From the NCBI RefSeq assembly GCF_029643245.1, contig NZ_CP116398.1, positions 1,178,001 to 1,242,000 of the forward strand: DNA of 64,000 nucleotides, written 5' to 3'. The DNA comes from Methylomonas sp. EFPC3 (GTDB lineage: Bacteria > Pseudomonadota > Gammaproteobacteria > Methylococcales > Methylomonadaceae). Shown here piece by piece: positions 56,027-64,000 of the stretch. The stretch's first letter is position 1; every line of letters starts with the position of its first letter. Both the position numbers and the translations under genes were made by a program. The notes beneath the pieces were generated by a model that worked only from the letters and a program-made list of their open reading frames with translations, did not search any database and was not told the origin of the DNA.

Positions 56027-57122
56027 CTTGCAGCACCTGCGCTAATGCATCGATGAAAATTTGGTTTTCCCGTGCGGTGCCAATACTGACCCGCAAGTGA
56101 TTGGGCATTTCGTAATTGGCCACTGGCCTGACGATGACGCCTTTTTGCAGCAAGGCCTGGTAAAGCGGCAAGGCCGGTTGCTTCATATCCACCGACACGA
56201 AATTGCCGGACGAAGGAATCCACGGCAGATCCAGGGCTTTGAACGCTGCAGTCAATTGCGCCATGCCGGCGTTGTTGACTGAAACGGTCTCCGCCAAGTA
56301 ATCAGAGTCGGTCATCGCTGCTTCCGCCGCCGCCAAAGCCAGCATATTGCCGTTGAATGGTTGGCGTACCCGATTCAGCAAATCCGCAACCTCCGGCGAC
56401 GACACGCCAAAGCCGATGCGCAAGCCGGCTAAACCGTAAGCTTTGGAAAAAGTGCGGGCAATCACCAGATTCGGATATTTGATCGGCCATTGCATCGACT
56501 CGGTGCGAACGGCGGGCTCCACGAACTCGTAATAGGCCTCGTCCAGCACGCACAGCACGGATTTCGGCAACGAACCGATAAAATCTTCCACCGCTTGCGA
56601 AGCCAGCAAAGTACCGGTCGGATTGTTGGGGTTGGCGATGAACACCACGCGGGTTTTATCAGTCACTGCCGCGCGCATTGCGTCCAGATCGTGACCATAG
56701 TCCTTGGCTGGCACAACCACGGCCTTGGCCCCGACCGCTTGGGTCAAAATCGGATACAAAGCGAAGGCATGTTGAGCGAACACCACTTCATGCTCCGGCG
56801 CGACGAAGGTGCGCATGACCAGTTCCAGAATCTCGCTGGAACCGTTACCCAGCGTGATCTGTGCTAAATCCACACCCCAGCGGGCAGAGATCGCTGTTTT
56901 CAAGGCGTAACCGCTACCGTCAGGATAACGGGCGATTTCCGGCAAGGTATTTTGAATCGCTTCGGCGACCTTGCGGCCGGTGCCGAGCGGATTTTCGTTG
57001 GACGCCAGTTTGATGACTTCGCTCAAACCCAGCTCGCGCTGCAATTCTTCGGCCGGTTTACCCGGCACGTAAGGCATCAATTGCTGAACGCCTTCCAAGG
57101 CAAGTTGTAAAAATTGATTCAT
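56019..57122 (-). CDS. hisC: Histidinol-phosphate aminotransferase
   Basis: This 367-residue PLP-dependent class I/II aminotransferase has SNENPLG, NGSSEILEL, ANPNNPTGT, DEAYYEF and the lysine block ARTFSKAYGLAGLRIG. In this gene context it may serve aromatic amino acids as well as histidine synthesis. It lies 12 nt after pheA and overlaps tyrA by 8 nt. Confidence 0.94.
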   Translation of the reverse strand: MNQFLQLALEGVQQLMPYVPGKPAEELQRELGLSEVIKLASNENPLGTGRKVAEAIQNTLPEIARYPDGSGYALKTAISARWGVDLAQITLGNGSSEILELVMRTFVAPEHEVVFAQHAFALYPILTQAVGAKAVVVPAKDYGHDLDAMRAAVTDKTRVVFIANPNNPTGTLLASQAVEDFIGSLPKSVLCVLDEAYYEFVEPAVRTESMQWPIKYPNLVIARTFSKAYGLAGLRIGFGVSSPEVADLLNRVRQPFNGNMLALAAAEAAMTDSDYLAETVSVNNAGMAQLTAAFKALDLPWIPSSGNFVSVDMKQPALPLYQALLQKGVIVRPVANYEMPNHLRVSIGTARENQIFIDALAQVLQGV

Positions 57123-57134
57123 GAAGCAAACGGA

Positions 57135-58220
57135 TTAAATGACGGCTTTAGGATAGGAACCCAGTACTTTCAGCATCTTGACGTTGTTTTCCAATGTTTT
57201 CAACGCTTTGGCCACTTCTTCGTCTTCGCGATGACCTTCGATGTCGATAAAGAATACGTACTCCCACAAACCTTGCCGCGAAGGGCGCGACTCGATGTGG
57301 GTCATACTGATCCCATATTGTGCGAACGGCTGCAGAATACGGTGCAACGCACCGGGCTGGTTGCCGGTGGACACCAGAATGGACGTCTTGTCCAGGCCGG
57401 TCGAAACCGGTTGCAAACGGCCGATGACGATAAAACGGGTGGTGTTGTTGGCTTCGTCCTCGATATGCTTTTCGATGACGTTCAACTCGTACAACTCCGC
57501 AGCGGTCAAACCGGCGATTGCAGCCTTGCTATGGTCCAGCGAAGCCAGACGGGCGGCCTCGGCGTTGCTGCTCACCGCAGTACAGGGTACGCCGGGTAGA
57601 TTCGCAGTCAGCCATTGCCGACACTGGGCCAACGATTGCTGGTGTGAGAACACTTCGCTAATGCCGACCAAGCTATCCATCTTGCCGAGCAGGTTCTGGT
57701 GCACCCGAATCTCGACTTCGCCGCAAATCTGCAGCGGACTGTCCATGAAGCGGTCCAACGTGTGGGCAATCACACCTTCAGTGGAATTTTCCACCGGCAC
57801 CACGCCGAACTGGCAATGGCCGGTCTCGACCGCCTGAAAGATTTCATGAATGGTCGGTACCGGAATGTCTTTAACCGCATGACCAAAATGTTTGAAGGTG
57901 GCTTGCTGAGAAAAGGTACCGGCAGGGCCGAGAAACGCCACTTCCAGCGGTTTTTCCAGCGCCAGACAGGCCGACATCAGCTCCCGAAACAAATGTGCGG
58001 CGGCATCGTCGCCTAACGGTCCCGGGTTGAGTTCCTTGATCCGCCGTAATACCTGCGCCTCCCGATCCGGGCGATAAAAACTGCCGGTCTCGCCTTCGGC
58101 CTGTTTGGTGCGGGCCACTTCAAGCGCGCATTCCGCGCGCCGGTTCACCAGTTCCAGAATCTGTTGGTCTATCGCGTCGATACGATCGCGCAGTTCGGAC
58201 AACGGAATGATCGGTGTCAT
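57135..58220 (-). CDS. pheA: Bifunctional chorismate mutase / prephenate dehydratase
   Basis: PheA turns chorismate into prephenate and then phenylpyruvate. The 361-residue protein has an N-terminal AroQ-type mutase (about 1-90), a dehydratase domain (about 95-270; FLGPAGTFSQQATFKHFG, PVENSTEGVI, TRFIVIG) and a C-terminal ACT domain (about 280-360) with the ESRP phenylalanine-binding motif, so feedback control by phenylalanine is expected. It lies 6 nt after serC. Confidence 0.97.
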   Translation of the reverse strand: MTPIIPLSELRDRIDAIDQQILELVNRRAECALEVARTKQAEGETGSFYRPDREAQVLRRIKELNPGPLGDDAAAHLFRELMSACLALEKPLEVAFLGPAGTFSQQATFKHFGHAVKDIPVPTIHEIFQAVETGHCQFGVVPVENSTEGVIAHTLDRFMDSPLQICGEVEIRVHQNLLGKMDSLVGISEVFSHQQSLAQCRQWLTANLPGVPCTAVSSNAEAARLASLDHSKAAIAGLTAAELYELNVIEKHIEDEANNTTRFIVIGRLQPVSTGLDKTSILVSTGNQPGALHRILQPFAQYGISMTHIESRPSRQGLWEYVFFIDIEGHREDEEVAKALKTLENNVKMLKVLGSYPKAVI

Positions 58221-58226
58221 AAAGCC

Positions 58227-59306
58227 TTAGTGGGTACGCTCGAATTCGGCCATGAAGGCTATCAACGCATCAATGCCGGCTTCCGGCATTGCATTGTAAA
58301 TGCTGGCACGCATGCCGCCGACCGACCGGTGGCCGGCCAAAGTGCTCAAACCGTTGCGCTCGGCTAGAGCCAAAAACTCCTTGTCCAGCGCCGGGTCGCT
58401 CAACACGAACGGCACATTCATCCGCGAACGGTAAGCCTTGTCGACCGGGTTTCGATATAAGCTGGAATTGTCGATAGCATCGTACAGCTTCCCGGCTTTG
58501 CGGATGTTGCGCTGCTCGATCGCGCCGACGCCGCCCTCGCCTTTCAGCCATTGCAGAGTCAAGCCCAACAAATACCAGTTGTAGGTGGCGGGCGTGTTCA
58601 GCATGGAATCGGCTTTGGCTTGTTGGGCGTAACTGAATACTGCCGGCGTATTTTTCGCTTCCAACCCGACCAGATCGTCGCGCACGATAATAACGGTTAC
58701 GCCGGACGGCCCCATGTTTTTCTGAGTGCCGGCGTAAATGATGCCATAGCGGCTAACGTCGACCGGCCGCGACAAAATATTGGACGACATGTCGCAAACC
58801 AGCGGCAGCTCACCTACCGAGGGCACGTCGTTGAATTCGACGCCGTGGATGGTCTCGTTCGAGGTGTAATGCAGATAAGCAGCGCCGGAATCGATCTGCC
58901 ACTCGGCGTAAGCCGGAATCGTGGTAAAGGAGCCAGCTTCGCCGCTGGCGGCGAGTTGCACTTCGCAATACTTGCCGGCTTCCTTGATCGCAGCAGTGGA
59001 CCAAGCGCCGGTATTGACGTAACAGGCCTTGGTTTTGCCGTTCAGAATATTTTGCGGAATCATCGCAAATTGCGCGGTGGCACCGCCTTGCAGAAACAAC
59101 ACCTGATAACCGGCCGGAACCTCTAGCAATTCGATCAGGTCCGCCTTCATTTGCTCGGCAATCGCCATGAAATGTTTGCCGCGATGGCTCATCTCCATCA
59201 CCGACATGCCACTGCCCTGCCAGTCCAGCATTTCTTGCTGGGCTTGCAACAGCACGGCTTCCGGGAGCATCGACGGGCCGGCGCTAAAATTGTAAATTCT
59301 TGCCAT
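58227..59306 (-). CDS. serC: Phosphoserine aminotransferase
   Basis: SerC makes phosphoserine from phosphohydroxypyruvate and also serves pyridoxal phosphate synthesis. The 359-residue protein begins RIYNFSAGPSMLPEAVL, contains LFLQGGATAQFAMIP and the PLP-lysine block YGIIYAGTQKNMGPSG, and ends with SVGGMRASIYNAMPEAGI. Its ATG shares one base with the gyrA stop. Confidence 0.97.
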   Translation of the reverse strand: MARIYNFSAGPSMLPEAVLLQAQQEMLDWQGSGMSVMEMSHRGKHFMAIAEQMKADLIELLEVPAGYQVLFLQGGATAQFAMIPQNILNGKTKACYVNTGAWSTAAIKEAGKYCEVQLAASGEAGSFTTIPAYAEWQIDSGAAYLHYTSNETIHGVEFNDVPSVGELPLVCDMSSNILSRPVDVSRYGIIYAGTQKNMGPSGVTVIIVRDDLVGLEAKNTPAVFSYAQQAKADSMLNTPATYNWYLLGLTLQWLKGEGGVGAIEQRNIRKAGKLYDAIDNSSLYRNPVDKAYRSRMNVPFVLSDPALDKEFLALAERNGLSTLAGHRSVGGMRASIYNAMPEAGIDALIAFMAEFERTH

Positions 59307-61906
59307 TACTCTTCCTCTCCCGCAGCGGACGGGGTGCCGTCCTCGAAATCCTGATCGCCGATTTCGTCGCCATCTTCATCGCCAAGGCCATCAATGCGGT
59401 CCACGCCAACCACTTTCTCGCCTTTGTCAAGCCGAATCACGGTAACGCCCTGAGTATTTCTGCCGACGACCGAAATCTCTTTGACCCGGGTCCGCACCAG
59501 CGTGCCGCCGTCGGTGATCAGCATGATTTCGTCGGTATCGTTAACCAATACCGCGCCGACTACCGCGCCGTTACGTTCCGAGGTTTGAATTGCGATCAAG
59601 CCCTGGCCGCCGCGCCGATGTTGAGTGAATTCTTCCAGGCGGGTGCGCTTGCCGTAGCCGTTTTCGGTGATGTTCAGGACCGTACCTTCGCTGGCGACGA
59701 TCAACGAAATGACTTTTTGGCCGTCCTGCAACCGAATGCCGCGCACGCCGGCCGCGGTTCTACCCATAGAGCGCACGTCGGTTTCGTTGAAACAAACCGC
59801 CTTGCCGTCGCTACTGAATAGCAAGACGTTCTGCTGGCCGTCGGTAATCGCGACGCCGACTAAAGTATCATTTTCGCTCAAATCGATCGCGATCTTGCCG
59901 TTGCTGCGTTGGCGCTCGAATTCGGGTAGCGGCGTTTTCTTGACGGTGCCGGACGAAGTGGCCATGAAAATGTATTTATCGGCACTGTATTCGCGCACCG
60001 GTAGCATCGCATTGATTTTTTCGCCCTCTTCCAGCGGCAGCAAATTTACAAATGGCTTGCCGCGCGAGGCGCGGCTGGCGACCGGCAGGTTGAATACCCG
60101 TAGCCAGTAGACTTTACCGGCCGACGAGAAACACAGAATCGTGTCGTGGGTATTGGCGATGATCAGTTTCTCGACGAAATCGTTTTCCTTGGTGGCGGTC
60201 GCCGATTTGCCGCGGCCGCCACGGCGCTGGGCCTTGTAATCGTTGAGTGGTTGAGTTTTGACATAGCCTTCGTGTGACATGGTCACCACCATGTCTTCTT
60301 CGGTGATCAGATCCTCTGCCGACAGGTCGGAGTAATCCTGGACTATTTCGGTGCGACGTTGGTCGGCATACTGGTTACGGATCTCCTCCAACTCCTCGCG
60401 GATCACTTCCATCAGGCGCACGTCGCTGCCGAGGATATGCAGATATTCGTCGATCAACGCCAGCAACTCCCGGTACTCATTGACGATTTTTTCCTGCTCC
60501 AATCCGGTCAGGCGATGCAGGCGCAAATCCAGAATCGCTTGAGCCTGATTCTCGGACAAGCGGTAAACGCCTTCCGCCAAACCAAATTCAGGCCCTAAAT
60601 CTTCAGGGCGGGAACGGTCGGCATCGGCCCGGTCCAGCAAAGAAGCTACCAGACCGGCATTCCAGGTTCTGGCTAACAAGCCGGCTTTGGCTTCCTGCGG
60701 ATTCGGCGAGGTTTTGATCAGTTCGATCATCTCGTCGATGTTGGCCAGAGCGACCGCCAAACCTTCCAAAATATGCGCCCGTTCGCGCGCCTTGCGCAGG
60801 TTGTAAATAGTTCTGCGGGTAACAATCTCGCGCCGGTGGTCGATGAAGGCCAGCAAAATGTCCTTCAAGTTCATGCAATGCGGCCGGCCGTCGTACAGCG
60901 CCACCATATTGATGCCGAACACGGTTTGCAGTTGGGTCTGTTTGTACAGGTTGTTCAGCACCACATCCGGCACTTCGCCGCGGCGCAACTCGATGACCAT
61001 GCGCATGCCGTCCTTGTCGGATTCGTCGCGCAGTCCCGAGATGCCTTCCAGCTTGCCTTCCTTGACCAACTCGGCGATTTTTTCCAACAGCCGCGCTTTG
61101 TTGACTTGGTAAGGCAATTCGGTGGCGATGATGGCCTGACGGCCGCTGTCGCCGATATCCTCGAAATGGCAGCGCGCGCGCAGATAGATTCGGCCGCGGC
61201 CGGTGGCATAGGCTTCGTAAATACCGGATGCGCCGTTAATGATGCCCGCAGTCGGAAAATCCGGACCGGGGACGATTTGCATCAATTCGGAAATCGACAA
61301 ATCGGAGTTTTCGATTAAGGCAAGACAGGCGCTAACGATTTCGCCCAGGTTATGCGGCGGGATATTCGTGGCCATCCCGACCGCAATGCCGGCGGAGCCG
61401 TTGACCAGCAGGTTCGGCACCCGGGTCGGCAGCACTCTGGGTTCGGATTCGGATTCGTCGTAGTTGGGGACGAAATCGACGGTTTCCTTGTCCAGATCGG
61501 CCAGAAGTTCATGGGCGATTTTGGCCATACGGACTTCTGTATACCGCATCGCCGCCGGCGAATCGCCGTCGACCGAACCGAAGTTACCCTGGCCGTCGAT
61601 CAGCATGTAGCGTAACGAGAACGGCTGCGCCATCCGGACGATAGTGTCGTAAACCGCGGTATCGCCGTGCGGGTGGTATTTACCAATCACGTCACCGACC
61701 ACGCGGGCCGACTTTTTATAAGGTTTGTTCCAATCGTTACCGAGTTCGCTCATCGCGTACAACACGCGGCGGTGAACCGGTTTCAGACCGTCCCGCACGT
61801 CGGGAAGCGCTCTACCGACGATCACGCTCATGGCGTAATCGAGGTAGGATTGTTTCATCTCGTCTTCGAGATTGACCGGGATAATTTCTTTAGCGAAGTC
61901 TGACAT
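59306..61906 (-). CDS. gyrA: DNA gyrase subunit A
   Basis: GyrA breaks and rejoins DNA during supercoiling. The 866-residue protein has the catalytic Tyr122 (MRYTEVRM), the quinolone-region sequence [10 protein letters not shown] with Thr83 and Asp87, the GyrA box QRRGGRGK and six C-terminal beta-pinwheel repeats, ending in an acidic tail. Thr at position 83 is natural in several gammaproteobacteria. First gene of the long operon reaching to rpsA or ihfB. Confidence 0.98.
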   Translation of the reverse strand: MSDFAKEIIPVNLEDEMKQSYLDYAMSVIVGRALPDVRDGLKPVHRRVLYAMSELGNDWNKPYKKSARVVGDVIGKYHPHGDTAVYDTIVRMAQPFSLRYMLIDGQGNFGSVDGDSPAAMRYTEVRMAKIAHELLADLDKETVDFVPNYDESESEPRVLPTRVPNLLVNGSAGIAVGMATNIPPHNLGEIVSACLALIENSDLSISELMQIVPGPDFPTAGIINGASGIYEAYATGRGRIYLRARCHFEDIGDSGRQAIIATELPYQVNKARLLEKIAELVKEGKLEGISGLRDESDKDGMRMVIELRRGEVPDVVLNNLYKQTQLQTVFGINMVALYDGRPHCMNLKDILLAFIDHRREIVTRRTIYNLRKARERAHILEGLAVALANIDEMIELIKTSPNPQEAKAGLLARTWNAGLVASLLDRADADRSRPEDLGPEFGLAEGVYRLSENQAQAILDLRLHRLTGLEQEKIVNEYRELLALIDEYLHILGSDVRLMEVIREELEEIRNQYADQRRTEIVQDYSDLSAEDLITEEDMVVTMSHEGYVKTQPLNDYKAQRRGGRGKSATATKENDFVEKLIIANTHDTILCFSSAGKVYWLRVFNLPVASRASRGKPFVNLLPLEEGEKINAMLPVREYSADKYIFMATSSGTVKKTPLPEFERQRSNGKIAIDLSENDTLVGVAITDGQQNVLLFSSDGKAVCFNETDVRSMGRTAAGVRGIRLQDGQKVISLIVASEGTVLNITENGYGKRTRLEEFTQHRRGGQGLIAIQTSERNGAVVGAVLVNDTDEIMLITDGGTLVRTRVKEISVVGRNTQGVTVIRLDKGEKVVGVDRIDGLGDEDGDEIGDQDFEDGTPSAAGEEE

Positions 61907-61992
61907 GGATCCGTGATTCTAGTGCGGCCTAACGGTTACCCGTTCGACAGGACAGCCCGATGCATCAATTCCGTTTACTCAGTGCTGGCCGG

Positions 61993-62037
61993 ATTATAAA
62001 GCGCCGAATTATAGCAAACGCCACCCTCTGCCGTCAG
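61993..62037 (-). promoter_or_regulatory. Predicted promoter(s) of the gyrA operon
   Basis: On the minus strand CTGACG (62037-62032), an 18-nt spacer and TATAAT (62013-62008) form a good sigma-70 promoter. A second TATAAT box lies at 61998-61993. The -35 element overlaps the stop codon of the upstream hydrolase gene. Predicted leader to the gyrA ATG is about 90 nt. Confidence 0.6.
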
Positions 62038-62753
62038 GCAAAAATCTCGGCCAAGAAGTTTTGCAGCGCTTGCCAGGAGCGGCGGTCGGCCACCGGTTGG
62101 TAAACTGTGCCGAAGCCGGGGTTATTGGCAACCGGATTAGTAAATGCGTGCATCGTGTTGCCGTAACTATGAACTTGCCAATCGGCACCGGCCCGGGTCA
62201 ACTCGGCCTGCAGCGCCTGCACCTGCGCCGGCGGCGCCATCGGATCGTCGTGGCCGTGCAGCACCAATACTTTGGCTTTGATCCGTGGCTCCGGGATATT
62301 GTCCGGCGGCAGCAACAAGCCGTGAAACGATACCACGCCGCGAAGGTCGGCGCCGGAGCGGGCCAAATCCAGCGCGCATAATCCGCCGAAACAAAAGCCG
62401 ATAGCGGCGATCTTGGCGTTATCGGCCCAAGGCAGCAATTTCGCGGCCGATAATGCGGCATGCAACCGTCGCTGCAATTGCGCCCGGTCGGCCATAAAAG
62501 GTTGCATCAGGCCGGCATTTTCTTCCGGATTCTTGCCAAGAACACCACGACCGTATGCGTCGGCGGCAAAACCCAAATAACCCAATTCAGCCAATAGCTT
62601 TGCCTTTTCGGCAACAAAACCGTCCCGTCCGCCCCACGCATGGTGAATCAGTACAACCGGGCGCGGGCCGGCGATCGCGTCGTCGCAGGCAAAAAAGCCT
62701 TCCAGAGCCACGTCGCCATCCAAATAACCTACGGTATTCGACACAATCGCCAT
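62034..62753 (-). CDS. Dienelactone hydrolase family protein
   Basis: This 239-residue alpha/beta hydrolase has the family's cysteine nucleophile C121 (GFCFGG), an aspartate in HGHDDPMAPP (about 169-170) and His202 (GNTMHAF). DLH-family proteins act on lactones or esters; many have no known substrate. The ATG at 62753 is chosen because GGGGAG lies 6 nt before it and homology starts there. It follows the tyrosine phosphatase gene by 22 nt in the same direction. Confidence 0.87.
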   Translation of the reverse strand: MAIVSNTVGYLDGDVALEGFFACDDAIAGPRPVVLIHHAWGGRDGFVAEKAKLLAELGYLGFAADAYGRGVLGKNPEENAGLMQPFMADRAQLQRRLHAALSAAKLLPWADNAKIAAIGFCFGGLCALDLARSGADLRGVVSFHGLLLPPDNIPEPRIKAKVLVLHGHDDPMAPPAQVQALQAELTRAGADWQVHSYGNTMHAFTNPVANNPGFGTVYQPVADRRSWQALQNFLAEIFA

Positions 62754-62775
62754 AAGCGCTCCCCGACCAACGTCT

Positions 62776-63264
62776 TTAAAGTTGCAAATCGCCTTTAGCC
62801 TGAAGTGCTTGCAAAAATCCCTCGGAGGCTTGTTCGACCAAATCCAAAACCCGTTCGAAACCATAGCTGCCGCCATAGTAAGGATCAGGCACATCCCTTT
62901 GATTCAGGTGCGGCGCATACTCGAGAAAACGCCGAATCTTGTGAGCCTGATCTTGCGGACAAACCTCGCTCAATATCGCATGGTTATCGTCATCCATGGC
63001 CAGGATATGGTCGAAATTCTCGAAATCCTCGGCTACTACTTTACGCGCCCGGATATGCTTCAATTCGATACCGCGTTCCCGAGCCGCTTTCTGCGCCCGC
63101 AAGTCCGGCGCATCGCCAATGTGGTAAGCGTGAGTGCCGGCCGAATCGATCTGAAACCGTTCAGCTAAGTTCTTTTCGGCCACCAAGTGGGCAAAAACAC
63201 CTTCGGCCGTCGGAGATCGACAAATATTGCCCATGCATACAAACAAAACCTTTATTTTCCGCAT
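62776..63264 (-). CDS. Low-molecular-weight protein tyrosine phosphatase
   Basis: This 162-residue phosphatase has the P-loop C10-MGNICRS (CX5R) and the general-acid loop DPYYGG near residue 130. Family members dephosphorylate tyrosine kinases and sugar-transfer enzymes, often in polysaccharide control, or arginine or other substrates. No kinase gene is adjacent. The ATG at 63264 gives the normal MRKIKVLFVCMGN start; the frame is open upstream without homology. The promoter region is shared with the divergent sensor gene. Confidence 0.92.
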   Translation of the reverse strand: MRKIKVLFVCMGNICRSPTAEGVFAHLVAEKNLAERFQIDSAGTHAYHIGDAPDLRAQKAARERGIELKHIRARKVVAEDFENFDHILAMDDDNHAILSEVCPQDQAHKIRRFLEYAPHLNQRDVPDPYYGGSYGFERVLDLVEQASEGFLQALQAKGDLQL

Positions 63265-63283
63265 TGTTATTAAGTTTTCAGAA

Positions 63284-63311
63284 TTGTTGACGCTAAATTG
63301 TAAGCTATACT
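63284..63311 (+). promoter_or_regulatory. Predicted sigma-70 promoter of the haem-sensor gene
   Basis: TTGTTG, a 16-nt spacer and TATACT lie about 80 nt before the ATG at 63392, leaving a leader of about 74 nt. Confidence 0.45.
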
Positions 63312-63391
63312 CAGCCCGTCTGTCTTGCGGACCCAGCCGTCTAATACGAGCTGATCTAGCTAAAAATACAACATGTTTCGGGAGCTTTAGG

Positions 63392-64000
63392 ATGTTAATG
63401 ATGAACTGGCATTCTGTGGGGGTAAAAGTGGTAGCAATTACCATGTCCGTCCTCACACTAGTCGGCATAGCGATATTGATCGTGTATTCGAGTGCCGAAA
63501 AACAAAAACTGATCGACAGTCAAATAGCCTCTTCTCGCCAGCTGTTGATCCTTTCTGAATCAGTTCGCGACAACGTGGTTAAGAAATGGGAATCCGGCGT
63601 TTATTCTCCGGAACAGTTGATGGGTTTAATTGAACAGTTCGGACAAGCCAAAGCCCGCGAATTGGTGATCGCGACGGTACCGACCGCCAACGCTTGGGAT
63701 GTGGTGGAAACCGAAGCTAAAGGCCACGGTTTTCGTTTCAAGGCGCCTAGCCTGAATCCCCGCAATCCGCGAAACGCCGCGGACGATATCGAACGCACAG
63801 CATTGGAGTATTTCAGAAACAACCCTTCGGCCAGCGATTACAGCTATGTCGACGAAGATAAAGAAGAAATACGCTACCTGCGTCCGGTAAAAATGGTCAA
63901 ACAGTGCGAACTGTGCCATGGCGATCCGAAAATGTCCCAGACCTTATGGAAAAACGATAAAGGGGTCGATTTGCTGGGTTACCCGATGGAAAACCGCCGA
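63392..64000 (+). CDS. Membrane sensor with haem-binding DUF3365-type domain (3' end outside window)
   Basis: The frame is open from ATG 63392 to the window edge (203 codons, no stop). One membrane helix (about 12-33) is followed by a periplasmic domain of the DUF3365/Tll0287 type: QLMGLIEQFGQAKARELV, a region with FRFKAPSLNPRNP, and a c-type haem motif CELCHGDP (Cys-x-x-Cys-His, about residue 176). Such domains front histidine kinases, chemoreceptors or cyclases. The output domain is not in the window. GGGAG lies 7 nt before the ATG. Confidence 0.8.
   Translation, partial: MLMMNWHSVGVKVVAITMSVLTLVGIAILIVYSSAEKQKLIDSQIASSRQLLILSESVRDNVVKKWESGVYSPEQLMGLIEQFGQAKARELVIATVPTANAWDVVETEAKGHGFRFKAPSLNPRNPRNAADDIERTALEYFRNNPSASDYSYVDEDKEEIRYLRPVKMVKQCELCHGDPKMSQTLWKNDKGVDLLGYPMENRR

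Noticed and set aside
1-64000. CRISPR arrays, tRNA genes, transposases or phage genes
   Set aside because: No regularly spaced direct repeats, no cloverleaf-like sequences and no transposase or integrase motifs were seen on reading through.

Overview
The window is about 64 kb of a gammaproteobacterial chromosome with moderately high G+C. The conserved block gyrA-serC-pheA-hisC-tyrA-aroA-cmk-rpsA-ihfB at the right end is a standard gammaproteobacterial gene order. A complete ccm haem-lyase operon, a cytochrome P460-family protein, a histone-deacetylase homologue, an alginate-export-type porin inside a nitrate operon and many c-di-GMP/PAS proteins suggest a Methylomonas-like methanotroph (Methylococcales). 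That placement is inference: no methane or methanol oxidation gene lies in the window. No CRISPR array, tRNA, rRNA, insertion sequence or phage gene was seen.

Left part (1-5.2 kb): a di-Mop molybdate-binding protein and a ModC-like ATPase with unusual catalytic motifs, apolipoprotein N-acyltransferase (lnt), then a LysR regulator divergent from a small beta-carbonic anhydrase. 5.7-12.1 kb: a signalling island with a stand-alone PAS protein, a large CheB-CheR-PAS fusion and a PAS-GGDEF-EAL protein.

12.2-23.5 kb: a nitrate-assimilation operon, nrtA - nrtB - fused nrtCD - porin - NirB-like flavoprotein - nasA, with an EAL-domain gene 19 nt behind nasA. Its control region holds an NtrC-type site, a close match to a sigma-54 promoter, two adjacent small hairpins of the ANTAR-target type and a strong intrinsic terminator ahead of nrtA. 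This predicts two-tier control, by nitrogen limitation and by nitrate/nitrite-dependent antitermination. The molybdate genes at the left edge fit the molybdenum need of NasA.

23.5-36.5 kb: a histidine kinase with a receiver-like N-terminus, a histone-deacetylase-family hydrolase, a cytochrome P460-family protein, and a tightly packed cluster (HupE/UreJ-like membrane protein, TonB-dependent receptor, ABC-2 ATPase, two large-loop ABC-2 permeases) whose substrate is unknown. A CstA-type transporter follows.

36.6-47.4 kb: a secreted PKD-domain zinc metalloprotease with a structured leader, and the operon ccmABCDEFGHI-hemN on the minus strand with mostly 4-nt overlaps. 47.5-50.9 kb: purEK and two alpha/beta-hydrolase esterases. 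51.0-61.9 kb: the gyrA-to-ihfB operon (minus). 62.0-64.0 kb: a dienelactone-hydrolase-family protein, a low-molecular-weight protein tyrosine phosphatase, and the beginning of a haem-binding membrane sensor cut by the window edge.
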